A stretch of DNA of 64,000 nt from Leptolyngbyaceae cyanobacterium RM1_1_2 (GTDB lineage Bacteria > Cyanobacteriota > Cyanobacteriia > Phormidesmidales > Phormidesmidaceae). A program made the translations under genes and the position numbers. Location: the NCBI GenBank assembly GCA_012032345.1, contig JAAUQI010000003.1, positions 1 through 64,000 on the forward strand, in the 5' to 3' direction. The notes under the pieces were generated by a model that was given only the letters and a program-made list of their open reading frames with translations, did no database searches and was not told where the DNA came from. Of the stretch, positions 9,356 through 18,420 are shown in pieces (position 1 is the stretch's first letter; each line of letters begins with the position of its first letter).

Positions 9356-10789
9356 CTATCCCTGACGCCAAGTACCGTGAAAGCTGTGGGGAATGACGCT
9401 GGGCAGCCCTAGGCGACAAAGAGGAGCTGCCTCTAGGCGATCGCTGTCATAAATCCAAACCTCGCTGCTGTGCTGGTTGCCATCGTAGACAACAGTGAGA
9501 ATCCAGCCCCGCGCCGATTGGGGCTGGGCTATATAGATGGGCTCAGAGGGGTAGCAGTTTTCTCCAGCATCAGCCAGCGTTAGGGTTTCGGTTTTGGGGT
9601 CAAAGCGGGCGATCGCGTTAAACAGTTCTGCGGGGCTGGATGTTTCCCGGCGGCAAACGCTGAGGTAAGTAGGCGTCAGATCTAGGTCGCTGGCTGAGTT
9701 GGAAAACACCGGAAACTCGCAGCTGCGCTCTACCAAAGGATTTTGCTCTAGCACCGTACCCGTCTGTGGATTCAGACGAATCTGCCACAGTTGTCCCTCA
9801 GCTGTACTCTTAGTTTGGCCGCTGGCAACCTCACTCAAATACTGGTTAGTGGTGAAGTCAGGGTAGCGCACTAGCTCAATCACCACATGGCCGTCAAAGT
9901 CCTGATAGCTCTTGCCAATATGCCACTGAAACCAGGCATCAGTTTCCCCGTAGCTGACCACTTCCAGACTCTGACGATCAACCGTGACAATCTGGGTGCC
10001 GCGCTGAGGCTGCCACATCAGGCAGTCGCTAAAGCTGGCAAAGCCTAAGACCGCAGGCAAGGCATTGAGCCGAACCGGCGGCACAATAAATACCAGATAC
10101 TGTCCCGCTAGGGCAAAATCATGAATCAGCGGCACACCATTGAGCGCGATCGCATTTTGCTTCAGCATGCGTCCACTGCGATCGCTGCGATAGAGGTTGA
10201 GGGTAGCATTTGCCCCTGGCACCACGCCGAAGTTGTAGATGTCGCCTGTAGCGGCGTCCACTTTGGGGTGAGCTGAATAGGTACAGCCCGGTGTCAGACA
10301 GTCAAAATTCTCAGTTCCCAGCGTTTCTAGCGTCTGCAGGTCAAGTCTGTGAGGATGACCGCCTTCCCAAAGCGCCAGCAGGCGATCGCTGAGCGCCAGT
10401 ACCGACGTGTTCGCCGCATTTTTGAACTGCTTGTTCCAGCGCTGCCAGATCCGACCGGGGGCCAGAGTGCCGTAGCCGCTGTAGAGATATTCCCCATTAG
10501 CTGCTTCATCCTGATAGCCCGTTGACTTGACATAGCGGTAGGCAGCCGTCGCCTGCTGGTCAGCAAAGTGCACCGCCAAAATTGCACCGTCGCCATCAAA
10601 CCAGTGCTTTACCCGCACGCCATTGCGCTCTAGCCGCCCTGGCCCATTGCGGTAAAGCGACCCTTGCAGCCCGAGCGGAATCTGTCCGGCCAGGACAGGC
10701 AGCGAGGTGGGTGCAAACTCTGGAGCAGGCTGGGCGATCGCGTTGGCCCAGGCTTTTTGGGTAATGACAGGCAATGTTAGAGAAACCAC
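9356..10789 (-). CDS. Carotenoid cleavage oxygenase (RPE65/ACO family)
   Basis: Non-haem iron(II) enzyme that splits carotenoids or apocarotenoids; cyanobacterial relatives yield retinal from apocarotenals. The early GSLYRNGPGRLE and HWFDGDGAI are family hallmarks. Four histidines sit at the spacing expected of the iron ligands: H174 (SAHPKVD), H223 (IHDFA), H290 (QWHIGKS) and H468 or H471 (PHSFHGTW). The 477-residue length matches apocarotenoid oxygenases. The N-terminus is weakly hydrophobic, without an obvious signal peptide. It stands alone on the minus strand, divergent from the transporter gene. The exact bond cleaved cannot be told from sequence; retinal formation would fit but no rhodopsin gene is present in the window. 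Confidence 0.85.
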   Translation of the reverse strand: MVSLTLPVITQKAWANAIAQPAPEFAPTSLPVLAGQIPLGLQGSLYRNGPGRLERNGVRVKHWFDGDGAILAVHFADQQATAAYRYVKSTGYQDEAANGEYLYSGYGTLAPGRIWQRWNKQFKNAANTSVLALSDRLLALWEGGHPHRLDLQTLETLGTENFDCLTPGCTYSAHPKVDAATGDIYNFGVVPGANATLNLYRSDRSGRMLKQNAIALNGVPLIHDFALAGQYLVFIVPPVRLNALPAVLGFASFSDCLMWQPQRGTQIVTVDRQSLEVVSYGETDAWFQWHIGKSYQDFDGHVVIELVRYPDFTTNQYLSEVASGQTKSTAEGQLWQIRLNPQTGTVLEQNPLVERSCEFPVFSNSASDLDLTPTYLSVCRRETSSPAELFNAIARFDPKTETLTLADAGENCYPSEPIYIAQPQSARGWILTVVYDGNQHSSEVWIYDSDRLEAAPLCRLGLPSVIPHSFHGTWRQG

Positions 10790-10998
10790 AGGATTAGAGG
10801 ACTCAAGTGATAGCGGGTTTATCTATGGTTACACAGCTTAGAGGCTGGGTGTTCTGTCAGAAATTTTTTGCAGGTTTTTGGCTGCGAAAAAGACAACACG
10901 CCCCCAAACATCGCTCTCAAAAAACTGATCAATGACTAGGCGATCTGACAGTCTTTCGGCATGATGGTGGGGACTGTCAATTGCCGCGTAGTAGGCTC

Positions 10999-13341
10999 AT
11001 GCCCATGCCTTCCAACCGTTCAGACTCTGGCGTTGTCATTTCCAAGCCGGAGGCCAGTACCTCGGGACTCAGCACGTTTGGTGGGGTATTTACCCCGTCA
11101 ATTTTGACCATCCTCGGCGTGATCATGTACCTGCGGTTTGGCTGGGTCGTCGGCAACGTCGGCCTGACTGGCACCCTGCTGATTGTCACCATTTCGACCG
11201 CCATCACGTTTCTCACAGGCCTGTCAATTTCAGCGATCGCCACGGATCAGGTCGTCAAAGCCGGGGGAGCTTACTACATGATTAGCCGCTCTCTGGGGAT
11301 TGAAACGGGCGGGGCGGTGGGGATTCCCCTTTATTTTGCACAGGCGCTTTCGGTAGCTCTCTATACAATTGGCTTTGCTGAGAGCTTAGTGGAGGTTTTT
11401 CCCAGCCTCAATCTCACTCTGGTGGCCGTGATCACTACCATTTTGGTCACCGTGCTGGCGCTGCAGTCGGCTGAATTTGCGATTAAAGCTCAGTATGTGA
11501 TCATGGCGGCAATTATTGTGTCGCTGGTTTCTCTCGCGTTTGGTGGCCCGGTCGAAGCCACGACGATGATACCTGAGAAACCTCCTAGCTCAGTGGGTTT
11601 TTGGGCGGTTTTGGCCGTATTTTTCCCGGCGGTGACGGGGATTATGTCCGGCGTTAACATGTCGGGCGATCTGCGCGACCCGATTCGGGCGATTCCGGTG
11701 GGGACACTGGCGGCGATCGCGGTTGGCTACGTTATCTACATGGCAATTCCGTTTTTGCTGAGCTGGTGGGCCGATCCGGTGACGCTGGTGACTGAGCCGC
11801 TGGTGATGCGCCGCATGGCTTTTTGGGGAGACGCGATTTTGCTGGGGGTTTGGGGTGCAACGCTTTCGAGCGCCATTGGCAGCATTTTGGGAGCGCCCCG
11901 CGTGTTGCAGGCTCTAGCCCGTGACGGTATTTTGCCGAAGCGTTTGCGGTGGCTGGGAAACGGCAGCGGGGCAAATGATGAGCCGCGATTGGGGACTCTC
12001 TTTACGCTGGGTATTGTGCTGGCAGCGGTTTCTCTAGGGGATCTCAACCTGATTGCCCCCGTGCTGACCATGTTTTTCTTGACGACTTACTTGGTGCTAA
12101 ATATTACGGCAGGGGTCGAGGGCTTCTTGCAAAGCCCTTCTTTTCGGCCCACCTTTAAGGTGCACTGGTCACTGTCGCTGGCCGGGGCAGCTGGCTGTCT
12201 GGCGATTATGTTTTTGATTAATGCGATCGCCACTATTGTCGCAGCTCTGATTGTTTTGGGCATTTATCTATGGCTAGAGCAACGCGAACTCACGACGACC
12301 TGGGGTGATGTGCGGCAGGGATTGTGGATGACGCTGGTTCGCACTGGCCTCTACAACATTCAAAAAGCGCCAGATGGTAAAAATTGGCGACCTCACATTT
12401 TGGTATTTACGGGGGCACCGACCCGACGCTGGCATCTAATTGAGCTAGCCACGGCCCTGACTCATAACCGGGGGTTGATTACGGTAGCCAGCGTCATTCC
12501 CAGCGGCTCTCGTAGCGTCGCCCAGCAGGAAAAAATGGAAACTACGATTCAGGAATATCTGGAGCGGCGAGGCATTCAGGCGATGGTGCGACTGGTGACA
12601 GCTTCTGGGCCTTTTGTGGGCGCGGAGAACCTGATTGAAGCTTACGGCTTGGGCCATCTGGTTCCCAATACCATTTTGATTGGCGACACAGAAAACCCAG
12701 ACAGCCGCGATCGCTACTGTCAGTTCATTACCAAGTGTCATCAGGCCAAGCGCAACGTGGTGGTTTTGCGGGCCGAGCCAGAGCAAACTCACTTTGGCAC
12801 CTACTCGCGGCAGCGGCGGATTGATGTCTGGTGGGGCGGTCTGCAAGACAATGGAGGTCTGATGCTAATTCTGGCTTATCTTATGCGTACCAGCTCCCAA
12901 TGGCTGGGGGCTGAAGTGAACTTAAAACTGGTAGTGCCCAGTCAAGCGGCCGCCGACGCGGCGAAAATCAATCTGGATGGCCTGGCTGAGAGCCTGCGGA
13001 TTGGGGCCAAATCTCAGGTAATTGTCTCAGACAACAGACCGTTCGCAGAAATTTTGCAGACGTCGTCTCGCAGGGCAGATCTGATTTTTTTGGGCTTGGC
13101 TAACCCAGACGAAAACTTCGCTGAGCATTATGAAAAGCTGCAGGCACTAACCGCCAAACTGCCGCCCACTATTTTTGTTCTAGCCGCTGAAGACCTAGCC
13201 TTTTCGCAGCTACTGCAAAAACGTAGTCAGAAACTTAATCGCAGCGCCCTGTACACCCTGTGCAGATTATTCCTGATTGGCTCGGGCGTCTTTAACCGCT
13301 GCGTAAAAGAAGATGCCTACCAGCGGTACACAAACAGCTAG
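10999..13341 (+). CDS. SLC12-type cation-chloride cotransporter-like permease
   Basis: Large membrane transporter of the APC superfamily resembling Na-K-Cl cotransporters. The N-terminal GGVFTPSILTILGVIMYLRFGWVVGNVG is the classic opening helix region of the family; only part need be matched to recognise it. About twelve hydrophobic segments extend to residue 430. A cytoplasmic C-terminal half of some 350 residues follows, with motifs such as ILVFTGAPTRRW and VVVLRAEPEQT seen in cotransporter tails. I place the start at ATG 10999; an upstream TTG at 10981 or an ATG at 11005 are alternatives. The last 75 bases overlap a small convergent membrane-protein gene. Ions transported are not predictable. 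Confidence 0.85.
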   Translation: MPMPSNRSDSGVVISKPEASTSGLSTFGGVFTPSILTILGVIMYLRFGWVVGNVGLTGTLLIVTISTAITFLTGLSISAIATDQVVKAGGAYYMISRSLGIETGGAVGIPLYFAQALSVALYTIGFAESLVEVFPSLNLTLVAVITTILVTVLALQSAEFAIKAQYVIMAAIIVSLVSLAFGGPVEATTMIPEKPPSSVGFWAVLAVFFPAVTGIMSGVNMSGDLRDPIRAIPVGTLAAIAVGYVIYMAIPFLLSWWADPVTLVTEPLVMRRMAFWGDAILLGVWGATLSSAIGSILGAPRVLQALARDGILPKRLRWLGNGSGANDEPRLGTLFTLGIVLAAVSLGDLNLIAPVLTMFFLTTYLVLNITAGVEGFLQSPSFRPTFKVHWSLSLAGAAGCLAIMFLINAIATIVAALIVLGIYLWLEQRELTTTWGDVRQGLWMTLVRTGLYNIQKAPDGKNWRPHILVFTGAPTRRWHLIELATALTHNRGLITVASVIPSGSRSVAQQEKMETTIQEYLERRGIQAMVRLVTASGPFVGAENLIEAYGLGHLVPNTILIGDTENPDSRDRYCQFITKCHQAKRNVVVLRAEPEQTHFGTYSRQRRIDVWWGGLQDNGGLMLILAYLMRTSSQWLGAEVNLKLVVPSQAAADAAKINLDGLAESLRIGAKSQVIVSDNRPFAEILQTSSRRADLIFLGLANPDENFAEHYEKLQALTAKLPPTIFVLAAEDLAFSQLLQKRSQKLNRSALYTLCRLFLIGSGVFNRCVKEDAYQRYTNS

Positions 13342-13467
13342 CAGCAAAATGGTGGGCGTGGCCCCCCAGTCTGGTTCACCTGAAGACAGTTCAAAAATAG
13401 CGGCAACGGCTGAGATCGCAGCTAAGCAAGCTCCGGCTAAAAGAACGCTGCTTTTGGGGGTCATCAT
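13267..13467 (-). CDS. Small two-helix membrane protein
   Basis: About 66 residues with two hydrophobic segments (SSVLLAGACLAAISAVAAIF and ATPTILLLAVCVPLVGIFFY), the first short loop being GEPDWGA, and a charged C-terminal tail (KDARANQE). The layout is typical of small cyanobacterial membrane proteins of unknown role. The C-terminal quarter overlaps the end of the transporter gene on the other strand. ATG codons at 13467 and 13464 are both possible starts and no strong ribosome site decides between them. Confidence 0.55.
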   Translation of the reverse strand: MMTPKSSVLLAGACLAAISAVAAIFELSSGEPDWGATPTILLLAVCVPLVGIFFYAAVKDARANQE

Positions 13468-13535
13468 ACGCAAACCATCTAAATAGCTATTTTTATTAAA
13501 CCAGGATCTGACGCCAGACTAGTAGCCAATCTGCT

Positions 13536-14099
13536 CTAGGCAAAATGCTGGACATCTCCTGCAGAGAAGCCATTTTTCTGCAGTTCCTGGTTGAGCGCTA
13601 GGGCGTTTTCAACCCGATCGACAAATAAAACTCCTGTGAGGTGATCCATTTCGTGCTGGATCGCCCGCGCCAGCAAATCTGCCGCCTGTATCTTCTGCGG
13701 ACGGCCATTTTCATCCTTGAACGCAACCTCGATTGCGGCTGGACGCACCACGTCCAGATAGACGCCCGGAATACTCAAGCAGCCCTCTTGCCCGGAGCAA
13801 AGCTCTTTGCTAGCCCGGGTGACTTTGGGATTGATCAGCACCAGCGGCTGGTTGGCCGCATTGTCAGGTTCTAGGTCGATTACAATTAGCTGCTTATTAG
13901 TCGCTACCTGGGGTGCAGCTAGGCCAATGCCCTCAGCGCTGTACATCGTGCGCAGCATCTTGCGGGCTAGCTGCCGAATTTCCTCGTCAACTTTGGCAAT
14001 TCGCTTCGCTGGCTGACGAAGCGCGCGATCGCCTAAATAATGAATTTCTAAAGGGGGGTGCTTTAACTTCTTTTTTTCAACTAAAACTGAGGCAGCCAT
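13536..14099 (-). CDS. def: Peptide deformylase
   Basis: Metalloenzyme that removes the formyl group from the N-terminal methionine of new proteins. All three catalytic motifs are present: GIGLAAPQV, EGCLSIPG (metal-binding Cys) and QHEMDHLTG (HExxH, two metal-binding His and the catalytic Glu). The 187-residue length with a short lysine-rich N-terminal extension is normal for the cyanobacterial type. A conserved-looking basic stretch, KKKLKHPPLEIHYLG, precedes the domain. It is transcribed alone, with an intergenic region shared with the divergent ftsX-like gene. Confidence 0.95.
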   Translation of the reverse strand: MAASVLVEKKKLKHPPLEIHYLGDRALRQPAKRIAKVDEEIRQLARKMLRTMYSAEGIGLAAPQVATNKQLIVIDLEPDNAANQPLVLINPKVTRASKELCSGQEGCLSIPGVYLDVVRPAAIEVAFKDENGRPQKIQAADLLARAIQHEMDHLTGVLFVDRVENALALNQELQKNGFSAGDVQHFA

Positions 14100-14281
14100 A
14101 AGCTAGCAAAAATACGTTGATTCATCTTTTCTATCCTAACAACACAAACTCACTTCGAGTTAGCACTGATTTCCAAGTTTGGTACTGCTGCAATTCCCAA
14201 GCCGCAGCAGACATGCCAAACTAAGGGACGTTGCGGGTGCTGAGTTAGGTTCTATATCTCCTATATGCTGGAGGTCGGCAG

Positions 14282-15184
14282 ATGCTGAAAGTTTTTACCA
14301 AGACAGATTATTTGCTCAGAGAGACCCTGCTGGGGCTGCGGCGAGGCGGCTGGATGAACTGGGCCGCCATTAGCACGATGACGGTTTTGCTGTTTCTCTT
14401 TGGGGTGAGCCTGCAGTCAACCTGGCAGCTAGAAGGTCTGCTCAATCAGTTTGGCAGTCAGCTTGAGGTTTCGGTCTATCTCGCAAGCGGCTTTGAGGCC
14501 AAAGCGCTGGCCCCTACCATTGGCAAAATGCCAGAGGCAATCGCAGTTGAGACTATCAGCAAAGAAGCTGCCTGGGCCAGCCTGGTGGAGGAAATGGGGA
14601 TTTCCGACATTGAAGGTGCGACCGAGCAGCTCAACGGCAATCCGCTAGTGGATGAACTCAAGGTCAAAGCCCGCTCATCTGAGGAGGTTCCGGCTCTGGC
14701 TAGCAAGCTCAACCAGATGCAGGGTGTTGAGGAAGTCCTCTACATAACCGAGGCTGTGCAGCGGCTGGCCCAGCTCAATGAGGGCCTACGGTGGATTAGC
14801 CTATTTGTGATTATAGTTTTGAGCCTGACGGCGATCGCAGTGATTACTACAACAATTCGTCTAATTGTGATGGCCCGTCGCCGCGAGATTGAAGTGATGC
14901 AGCTAGTAGGAGCGACCAGCGCCTGGATCTATCTGCCCTTTATCTTGCAGGGAGCCACCTTTGGCCTAGTCGGTGCCGGACTCTCTTGGGGACTAATGTT
15001 GGGCATTCACCGCTTTTTAGAAAAATTTGCCACCCAGCAGCCAGACTTTATCCAGTTTCTCATCAACGGCCTACAGCTTTCGGCGCAGCAAAACCTGCTG
15101 CTGCCAGTGGCTCTTTTTGCTTTAGGCAGCGCTGTCGGGCTAATGGGAAGTCTTTTCGCCGTGCGCAAATTTGCCCTCCGGTGA
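14282..15184 (+). CDS. ftsX: FtsX-like permease
   Basis: Membrane component of the FtsE/FtsX ABC-type complex that activates peptidoglycan hydrolases during division. One hydrophobic segment lies near residues 29-46, then an extracellular domain (about 50-165, VEVSVYLASGF-like region with FEAKALAP), then three C-terminal helices with the family signature RRREIEVMQLVGAT. The 300-residue length is standard. The start is supported by GGAGG seven bases upstream of ATG 14282. No ftsE lies beside it, as is usual in cyanobacteria where the two genes are separated. The rnpB gene follows on the opposite strand. Confidence 0.88.
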   Translation: MLKVFTKTDYLLRETLLGLRRGGWMNWAAISTMTVLLFLFGVSLQSTWQLEGLLNQFGSQLEVSVYLASGFEAKALAPTIGKMPEAIAVETISKEAAWASLVEEMGISDIEGATEQLNGNPLVDELKVKARSSEEVPALASKLNQMQGVEEVLYITEAVQRLAQLNEGLRWISLFVIIVLSLTAIAVITTTIRLIVMARRREIEVMQLVGATSAWIYLPFILQGATFGLVGAGLSWGLMLGIHRFLEKFATQQPDFIQFLINGLQLSAQQNLLLPVALFALGSAVGLMGSLFAVRKFALR

Positions 15185-15280
15185 ACAGGTCAGCGGTAGG
15201 TAGTTGAGAGTTTGCAGCCCATTTGGTCAGGAACTGCCAAACCCATTTGCACAAGTCTGTACAAGACTGGGTAAATTAAG

Positions 15281-15720
15281 GGGGAAAGAGCCGGACATAA
15301 GCCGGGTTCTGTTCTGCTAACTCACATCAGCAGGGCAGTTATCTATCTACGACGGCTGTTACCAGACGCCTCCAGCGGTACACTTAAAACGGAGCCGGAA
15401 AAAGACCAACCGTTGCCCCTACGACCTTGCTTCCAACCGGGGTTTACCGAGCCAGCACCTCTCGATGCTGCTGGTGCGCTCTTACCGCACCCTTGCACCC
15501 TTACCTGTAAAAGAATGAATTAGAAAAGCTGAAGCAGAATCAACCTTCTGCCTTCTGCCTTCTGCCTTCTGCCTTCCCATCGGCGGTATGTTTCTGTGGC
15601 ACTCTCCTCACGGTCGCCCGCACTGGGCATTACCCAGCAAGTTTGGTCTTTCGGAAGCCCGGACTTTCCTCACGCTGAGCACTAGGCTCAACCTGCAACT
15701 GCCTCGCCTGCTCTTTCCCT
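15281..15720 (-). ncRNA. rnpB: RNase P RNA
   Basis: Catalytic RNA of RNase P, which trims the 5' leader of tRNAs. Read on the minus strand, it begins GGGAAAGAGCAGGCGAGGC and shows the conserved segment GAGGAAAGTCCGGGC. It ends with AACCCGGCTTATGTCCGGC followed by TCTTTCCCCC. The first bases, GGGAAAGAGC, pair exactly with the 3' GCTCTTTCCC to form helix P1, which sets both ends within a few bases. A heptanucleotide repeat lies inside it (15544-15576). Neighbours are convergent or divergent protein genes. Confidence 0.95.
15544..15576. repeat. Heptanucleotide tandem repeat (STRR) inside rnpB
   Basis: Four full copies and a partial fifth of CCTTCTG on the plus strand (CAGAAGG in the rnpB transcript). 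Such short tandemly repeated repetitive sequences are known from heterocyst-forming cyanobacteria, where they have been reported within rnpB. They replace or lengthen a variable helix of the RNA. A shorter related run is found at 43596-43622. Confidence 0.9.
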
Positions 15721-15780
15721 AGCTTCAGTCTAGTAAATTACGGCGATTTTACTTCAGCTGAACTAGTCTTCAGGCCGAGA

Positions 15781-16563
15781 TTAGCGGCTAACAATCCAGC
15801 GCAAAATCGGCACCGCAGGCAAATCGGGCAGCACTTCTAGGTCAAACATAAAAGGCAACAGCAGCCGCACTGCATCCTCATCAGGGGCGGTCACAGGCTT
15901 GAGCCAAACCAGCAGCTTGAGCGAGTAGATTTGCAAGGGCTGGGGGAGTTTGATTGCTTTTTCTAAATCAATTAGCGGCCCCTGAGGTTCGAGTGACTGC
16001 GCTTCGCCGCTGCGACCAAAAGCCGACTCTGAAGTCACGGCAACGCTAAACAGTTGTCCAGGATTGATGACGCTTTGAACTTGGGGCTGAAACAGCTCAT
16101 TCGGCATCGTGTTCGAGAGCCGAATTACCCGCTGGGCCTGATTGTTTAAGCGCGTGATAGAGCTGCGATCCCAGTCAATGTATACCTGAATAGTTTGGCT
16201 GCGGTTTAAAATTCGCACGTCTAGAGCCTTGATCGGCGGCTGCAGGGGGCGCATTCCCTGGGGCAGCACCTGCATATCAATCGTTTCGACATCAGCTTCT
16301 GGCTGGCGCGGATTGGGCAGCTGCAAACGGAGAAAGGGACTGCCATCGAGCGGTTTATCACCACTGGGTAAGACCTCAGCGGCAAAGGCTTCTGCCCTGC
16401 CCTGCTGCTGAAGCTGGGCTGCTAGCTGAGCCATCAGAGCTTCTTGGTTGAGATGAATGTCAACTTGATCATCTCGCTGGGCTTCCTGTGCTAGGGCAAT
16501 TTGATACAGTACATAAGCGACACAGATGAAGTAAACGGTCAAAATCAGGATGTCAGTGGTCAT
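15781..16563 (-). CDS. Unknown membrane-anchored protein, 260 aa
   Basis: Not recognised by family. It has one N-terminal membrane segment (DILILTVYFICVAYVLYQIA) followed by a soluble region of about 230 residues rich in Gln, Pro and Leu. A helical LNQEALMAQLAAQLQQQG follows the anchor. The rest contains many beta-type stretches (VRLLLPFMFDLEVLP), and the C-terminus reads ILRWIVSR. The gene is complete with an ATG start and lies just downstream of rnpB on the same strand. It is probably a cyanobacterium-restricted protein. Membrane topology is inferred from hydrophobicity only. Confidence 0.65.
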   Translation of the reverse strand: MTTDILILTVYFICVAYVLYQIALAQEAQRDDQVDIHLNQEALMAQLAAQLQQQGRAEAFAAEVLPSGDKPLDGSPFLRLQLPNPRQPEADVETIDMQVLPQGMRPLQPPIKALDVRILNRSQTIQVYIDWDRSSITRLNNQAQRVIRLSNTMPNELFQPQVQSVINPGQLFSVAVTSESAFGRSGEAQSLEPQGPLIDLEKAIKLPQPLQIYSLKLLVWLKPVTAPDEDAVRLLLPFMFDLEVLPDLPAVPILRWIVSR

Positions 16564-16830
16564 GGCTCTTGTGAATAAGGCCCCGCAGCAGGATTATACA
16601 AGCTGCGTCTGCACTCGGATTGCAGGCTGTCTCCCCTGATATTGACAAGGGACAGAACCACAAAAATCCACAGGTAGAGCGAGCAATGCTCACAGGGCAC
16701 TAAAGCCGAGCCGAGTAGAAAAGCCTGAATAGATAGAACAGCAGGCGCGATCGCTGCAAACCAAAAATTCCTCTTGCAGAGAGCTTGGTACGATCAGAGC
16801 AGTTGTTTCACAAATATTTCACAGAAGACC

Positions 16831-17160
16831 ATGTTTGATTGGTTAAACAGCCTACTAGGACGCTCTGAAGCACCTCCTAGCGCCCAAGTTGAAATCTATA
16901 CCTGGCAGACGTGCCCCTACTGCATTCGGGCTAAGCTGCTGCTCTGGTGGAAAAAAGTAGAGTTTACCGAGTACAAAATTGACGGCGATGGCGCAGCCCG
17001 GATGAAAATGGCCGAACGCGCTAGTGGCCGCAAAACCGTGCCCCAAATTTTTGTTAACAATCAGCATATTGGCGGCTGCGATGAGCTGTACGCACTAGAT
17101 GCTAAAGGCAACTTAGACCCGCTGCTGGCTCAGCCCTCGAATCAGGCTGCTCAGGGCTAG
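16831..17160 (+). CDS. grxC: Glutaredoxin 3 (GrxC type)
   Basis: Small thiol-disulfide oxidoreductase using glutathione. The dithiol active site is CPYC at residues 28-31, followed by the glutathione-binding TVPQIFVNNQHIGGCDE near residues 70-86. The 109 residues are about 20 longer than minimal Grx3 because of a short N-terminal extension. The ATG at 16831 has AGAAG close upstream and gives the expected N-terminus; the frame is open to 16774 upstream. It overlaps a possible small gene on the minus strand by four bases. Confidence 0.93.
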   Translation: MFDWLNSLLGRSEAPPSAQVEIYTWQTCPYCIRAKLLLWWKKVEFTEYKIDGDGAARMKMAERASGRKTVPQIFVNNQHIGGCDELYALDAKGNLDPLLAQPSNQAAQG

Positions 17161-17474
17161 CTTTGCAGCAGGCAGGCTTTGAGCCGAGTGAGGGGGGCGA
17201 CGGGCGCAGTTTTGAGGATGCGGCGATCGCATTTTTGCAATCGCCGCAGCAGCTTCTGCATCTGCTGATCTTGCTGGGCTAGCAGCGATGGTAGGCAGGT
17301 CTGCTGGCGCTGACAGGTATTACAAAGCACGGGAAAATCCCTCCCTTTTAGAGATAGGTCTTTTGCGATTAGTGGCGGGTTGTGATTGGATCTGCTGGGA
17401 TCGCTACTTGCTTGAGCTGGCTGCTCGAACTGGGGGTCTGCCCTGCTTGGGCTGGCGATAAGCAGAGAAATCAA
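17157..17474 (-). CDS. Possible small secreted protein
   Basis: A 105-codon frame beginning at a TTG. Its start, ISLLIASPSRADPQF, looks like the end of a signal peptide with a plausible cleavage after SRA. The frame upstream is also hydrophobic (ALANLTAVL) but contains no ATG before a stop. Two CxxC pairs are near (CNTCQRQQTC), then an arginine-lysine-rich helical tail. It may be a real gene with an unusual start, or a decayed gene whose start was lost. Convergent four-base overlap with grxC. Weak call. Confidence 0.35.
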   Translation of the reverse strand: MISLLIASPSRADPQFEQPAQASSDPSRSNHNPPLIAKDLSLKGRDFPVLCNTCQRQQTCLPSLLAQQDQQMQKLLRRLQKCDRRILKTAPVAPLTRLKACLLQS

Positions 17475-17988
17475 TACAGCAGTGAGGTTAGCTAAGGCTT
17501 AGAAAAGCGTAGCTGTGTAGCCTTCCAACCGCCTTATTGATCAACGTTTCTATTGTGATGGAATTTTTATAAGTTGCGGGAGCAAAATCTCGTTTAAGTT
17601 GTAAATATTTTCGTCAAAAGATTTACAACTTAATCCAAACCTATCGTTTTTTGAAGGACAGACCTGAGTTGTTCATCTATCTCAGGTTCTCATGAGAAAA
17701 TAAGGCTAGTTAGTAAGTTGATTGTGTTTTCTCCGTCACCTCAAAATCTACTGAATGGTGGATTCTAGAAATCGATGTCTAACTTATGATTGCTCTCATA
17801 AACTGTTTTGAAACAAATGAAAGTAATCCTGTTTCAACAGCAGCCTTTCTGACTGGCAAAAGCAGTTTGTGTGTAAAAGTTCAGTCTTACCTGAGAAGCC
17901 GCTCTTATGTCTGGCCTATAGAAGTAAGCCAGAAAAGCAGGCCAAAAAGTCTTTGCGGGTAAGCCAGTTTAGTTTGGAGGGGATGATT
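17475..17988. other. AT-rich spacer with a strong hairpin
   Basis: About 510 bases upstream of the secreted pentapeptide protein gene. Apart from the hairpin at 17594-17633 listed separately, I see no gene. An open frame from 17869 continues into the downstream gene but lacks a ribosome site and is not used. Confidence 0.4.
17594..17633. promoter_or_regulatory. Long AT-rich inverted repeat
   Basis: TTAAGTTGTAAAT at the left arm and ATTTACAACTTAA at the right form a perfect 13-bp stem, extended to about 18 pairs with one mismatch, closing on a loop of about four bases (CGTC). It could be an operator for a dimeric regulator, or a factor-independent transcription end. No long T-run is attached, which makes an operator or cruciform somewhat more likely than a terminator. 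Confidence 0.5.
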
Positions 17989-18420
17989 ATGAAACGGATT
18001 GCTTTAGGAGCATTGACTCTAGCGGTTCCCCTAATTTTTAGCAACTTGGCGCGGGCCGAAAATCCTGATCACCTGCAGCAGCTGTTGGTGACAAGAGCTT
18101 GTCAAGCCTGCGATCTGGCTGGGGCAGACCTCAGCGAGACTCACCTGATTGGCGTTGATCTACGAGATGCCAACCTGGCTGGCGCAGATTTATCAGCGGC
18201 CAACCTAGAAGGGGCAGACCTGACAGGAGCTAACCTGGAAGGGGCCAATCTCACCGGTGCGATGTTGACTAACGCCAGTTTAATCAACGCGGATCTAGAT
18301 AACGTCAACTTCACCCAGGCCCGGATGTACTATGTCGATGTGGCCGGAGCCTCAGTTAACAATGTAGATTTAACCCAGGCTGAAGTGGTAGGTACGCCCA
18401 TTAACGTGGGTGGAGAGTAG
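17989..18420 (+). CDS. Secreted pentapeptide-repeat protein
   Basis: A 143-residue protein with a signal peptide (MKRIALGALTLAVPLIFSNLARA, likely cleavage after ARA). About sixteen consecutive A(D/N)LxX pentapeptides follow, such as GADLS, ANLAG and GANLT, which fold as a right-handed quadrilateral beta-helix. A CQAC pair lies just before the repeats. The chosen ATG at 17989 has GGAGGGG about six bases upstream; an ATG at 17983 is too close to that site. Likely periplasmic or lumenal; role unknown. The 3' end overlaps ribokinase by 20 bases in convergent orientation. Confidence 0.85.
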   Translation: MKRIALGALTLAVPLIFSNLARAENPDHLQQLLVTRACQACDLAGADLSETHLIGVDLRDANLAGADLSAANLEGADLTGANLEGANLTGAMLTNASLINADLDNVNFTQARMYYVDVAGASVNNVDLTQAEVVGTPINVGGE

